Source of the DNA: Balneolaceae bacterium
GTDB lineage: Bacteria > Bacteroidota > Rhodothermia > Balneolales > Balneolaceae
Direction: 5' to 3'
Assembly (NCBI GenBank): GCA_021767245.1
Contig: JAASTO010000141.1
Location: forward strand, 1-7,058
DNA: 7,058 nucleotides
Every line of letters starts with the position of its first letter. The first letter of the stretch is position 1. Positions 5,774 to 7,058 of this stretch are shown here, piece by piece. The position numbers were made by a program, and so were the translations under genes. A model generated the notes under the pieces. It was not told the DNA's origin, did not search any database, and was given only the letters and a program-made list of their open reading frames with translations.

Positions 5774-5931
5774 ATTGTTTCTTTTGTTTAATTAAAGTTT
5801 GGGGCGACCAAGTGAATAGAATCACGTTGATCGCTGTACCAAACTTCTGGAGAAACCGAAATGAATTTTCCGCTGGAGAGATTATTTCATTAGAGGAGTT
5901 GGAAGGCAGAATAAGAATGGAGAACTGATTT
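5774..5931 (-). promoter_or_regulatory. Control region of the wHTH-HTH-helicase operon
   Basis: This 158-bp gap lies upstream of the operon. An inverted repeat AAGTTTGG (5795-5802) and CCAAACTT (5839-5846) brackets a possible minus-strand promoter: TTGGTA (about 5842-5837) and TATTCA (5818-5813) with 18 bp between. The smaller imperfect palindrome GTGAATAGAATCAC (5812-5825) overlaps the -10 position. CTGGAGA occurs at 5847-5853 and 5873-5879. The layout suits autorepression by the wHTH protein. The promoter call itself is weak. Confidence 0.4.
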
Positions 5932-7056
5932 CTAGACTTTCATGCCTTGCAATGCATTTAACAGCGCATTTTTTGCTTTTGGATCTAAAGTTTCAAGAGC
6001 ACTAAAGCTATCTTTGACGCCTAAATCTTTTGAGATTTTTTTCAGATACAATTGCTTTATAGTTTTTGTGAGTTCTTTCTTGATAATAGCTTTGCTATCT
6101 CCAACCTTAGCTACATCATAAACCGGGAAAACTGAAATAGGATTTTTAAGAAGGTTATACTCACTTTCAACAAAATCAGAAGCTGGGTTATTGAATTGAT
6201 ACTCAGCTAATAACTCAGATAGAGAATCGAGGGTCAGATCAGAATGGACATGATGAGATCGGTAATTATCTTTGGAGGAAGAAATACTGAATAAAGTATC
6301 CTCCAGCAAAAAACTGGCCGCATCATCCAAAACTCTTCTTTTTGCTTCTTCCTCTAATGCTATGATTAGATAAAGCTGTTTTATACCTACACCAGATCTT
6401 GAATCGTAATTAAATTCTGAAATAATAGTGTTGAAGAATTCATATCTATATTTCATAAAGATTACACCTGCACGAATAATTCTTTTCTCGGCAAACAGGT
6501 TGAGATATTTGGTGGTTAAATCTTCGGTTATAACTTTTTCAATGGAACCACTGGGAAGGCCAAAATTTTTATACCCATACAAGATTCTTTTCCTTCCGGT
6601 CTTTGTGAGCCATTTATTTTCATATGCTAAGTTTAATACGTTAGCAGCATTTTGTAAGTCATATAAAGTTTGTTCATCACTGACTCTAGCTAAGTCTGTT
6701 ACAAATGGTTTAAGAAATAAACTATAGTGTCCTTCATTGAAATTGGCAGGTTCTAACGTCTTATTTGGAGATTGCAAAAAGCTCTCAGTGAGCTGCATCA
6801 TATATCTGCTGTATGTTCCATATATACCTCCAATTGTAGTAGGGTTGTCAGAAAATTCGATAGGATTATTATCTACCGTAAAAGCGTCTTCTTGCACAAG
6901 TCGGTTTAGGGGAGAGTCAATCGGCCCATCCGATTTTAGATATGGTCGAATGGAATGGATCACCTTGCCTACGGTATCATATACTTTTCGCATCTCAGAG
7001 AACTTGTTTCCAAGTTCCATATCCTCAAAGTAAGCATAGTAAGCCTTTTCACTCAT
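5932..7056 (-). CDS. Protein of unknown function, start near or beyond window edge
   Basis: At least 374 aa, ending at TAG 5934-5932. The ATG at 7056-7054 gives MSEKAYYAYFEDMELGNKF, but the frame is open for the two bases left before the window edge, so the true start could lie upstream. I do not recognise a family. There is no Walker motif, HTH, signal peptide, membrane segment, zinc ligands, tyrosine recombinase R-HxxR-Y set or relaxase HxH. It looks like a soluble, largely helical protein with many Lys, Glu, Leu and Tyr, and an invariant-looking aromatic stretch GIYGTYSRYMMQ at about 77-88. The C-terminus is helical and Lys/Leu rich. It is on the same strand as the replication operon, but 158 bp with a likely promoter separate them, so it is probably its own unit. 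Confidence 0.6.
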   Translation of the reverse strand: MSEKAYYAYFEDMELGNKFSEMRKVYDTVGKVIHSIRPYLKSDGPIDSPLNRLVQEDAFTVDNNPIEFSDNPTTIGGIYGTYSRYMMQLTESFLQSPNKTLEPANFNEGHYSLFLKPFVTDLARVSDEQTLYDLQNAANVLNLAYENKWLTKTGRKRILYGYKNFGLPSGSIEKVITEDLTTKYLNLFAEKRIIRAGVIFMKYRYEFFNTIISEFNYDSRSGVGIKQLYLIIALEEEAKRRVLDDAASFLLEDTLFSISSSKDNYRSHHVHSDLTLDSLSELLAEYQFNNPASDFVESEYNLLKNPISVFPVYDVAKVGDSKAIIKKELTKTIKQLYLKKISKDLGVKDSFSALETLDPKAKNALLNALQGMKV

Positions 7057-7058
7057 AC

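Noticed and set aside
6428..7033. Two plus-strand open frames of about 98-99 codons (6428-6727, 6737-7033)
   Set aside because: Both are antisense to the intact 374-aa frame and have no domain or start signal; shadow frames.

Overview
The window looks like accessory DNA from an AT-leaning bacterium. A Bacteroidota-like host is a guess, based on A-rich leaders without clear Shine-Dalgarno sites in front of most genes and on the type of replication gene; nothing here fixes the taxon. There is no rRNA, tRNA or housekeeping gene. The mix of insertion sequence, Fic enzyme, long direct repeats, two small wHTH proteins, a primase-helicase and an iteron-like array points to a plasmid, phage satellite or integrative element.

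Left end (1-243): the 5' end of an IS256-family transposase gene reading leftward out of the window, plus the outer end of that IS. The IS stops exactly where a 344-bp sequence begins (244-587). A second copy of that sequence lies at 2055-2398 in the same orientation. The two copies bracket one rightward gene, a class II Fic-domain AMP-transferase with a C-terminal helix-turn-helix (about 778-1983), preceded by a promoter-like segment flanked by four copies of AACCCGCAA. The copies have diverged overall but keep near-identical islands, so the 1811-bp repeat-plus-fic unit looks like a cassette with functional ends.

Middle (2431-2663): thirteen TGCTAA/TTAGCA hexamers. Seven of them sit in exact 10-bp phase around a dyad at position 2551, with AT-rich stretches and further iteron clusters on each side. 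This is the best replication-origin candidate in the window. It lies just past the 3' end of a leftward operon.

Right part (5773 down to 2691, minus strand): a small MerR/excisionase-like wHTH protein (84 aa), a 147-aa protein with a C-terminal HTH, a hairpin, then a 775-aa SF3/AAA+-type primase-helicase. A plausible reading is that the two small proteins control the operon and the large protein opens DNA at the adjacent array, similar in outline to P4 alpha/ori or SaPI rep/ori modules. Upstream on the same strand (5932-7056) is a 374-aa protein I do not recognise.

The proposed whole is a replication module (wHTH, HTH, helicase, phased iteron origin) beside a repeat-flanked Fic cargo cassette, with an IS inserted at the cassette edge. 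Protein families and repeats are read from sequence; origin function, cassette mobility and regulation are inference.
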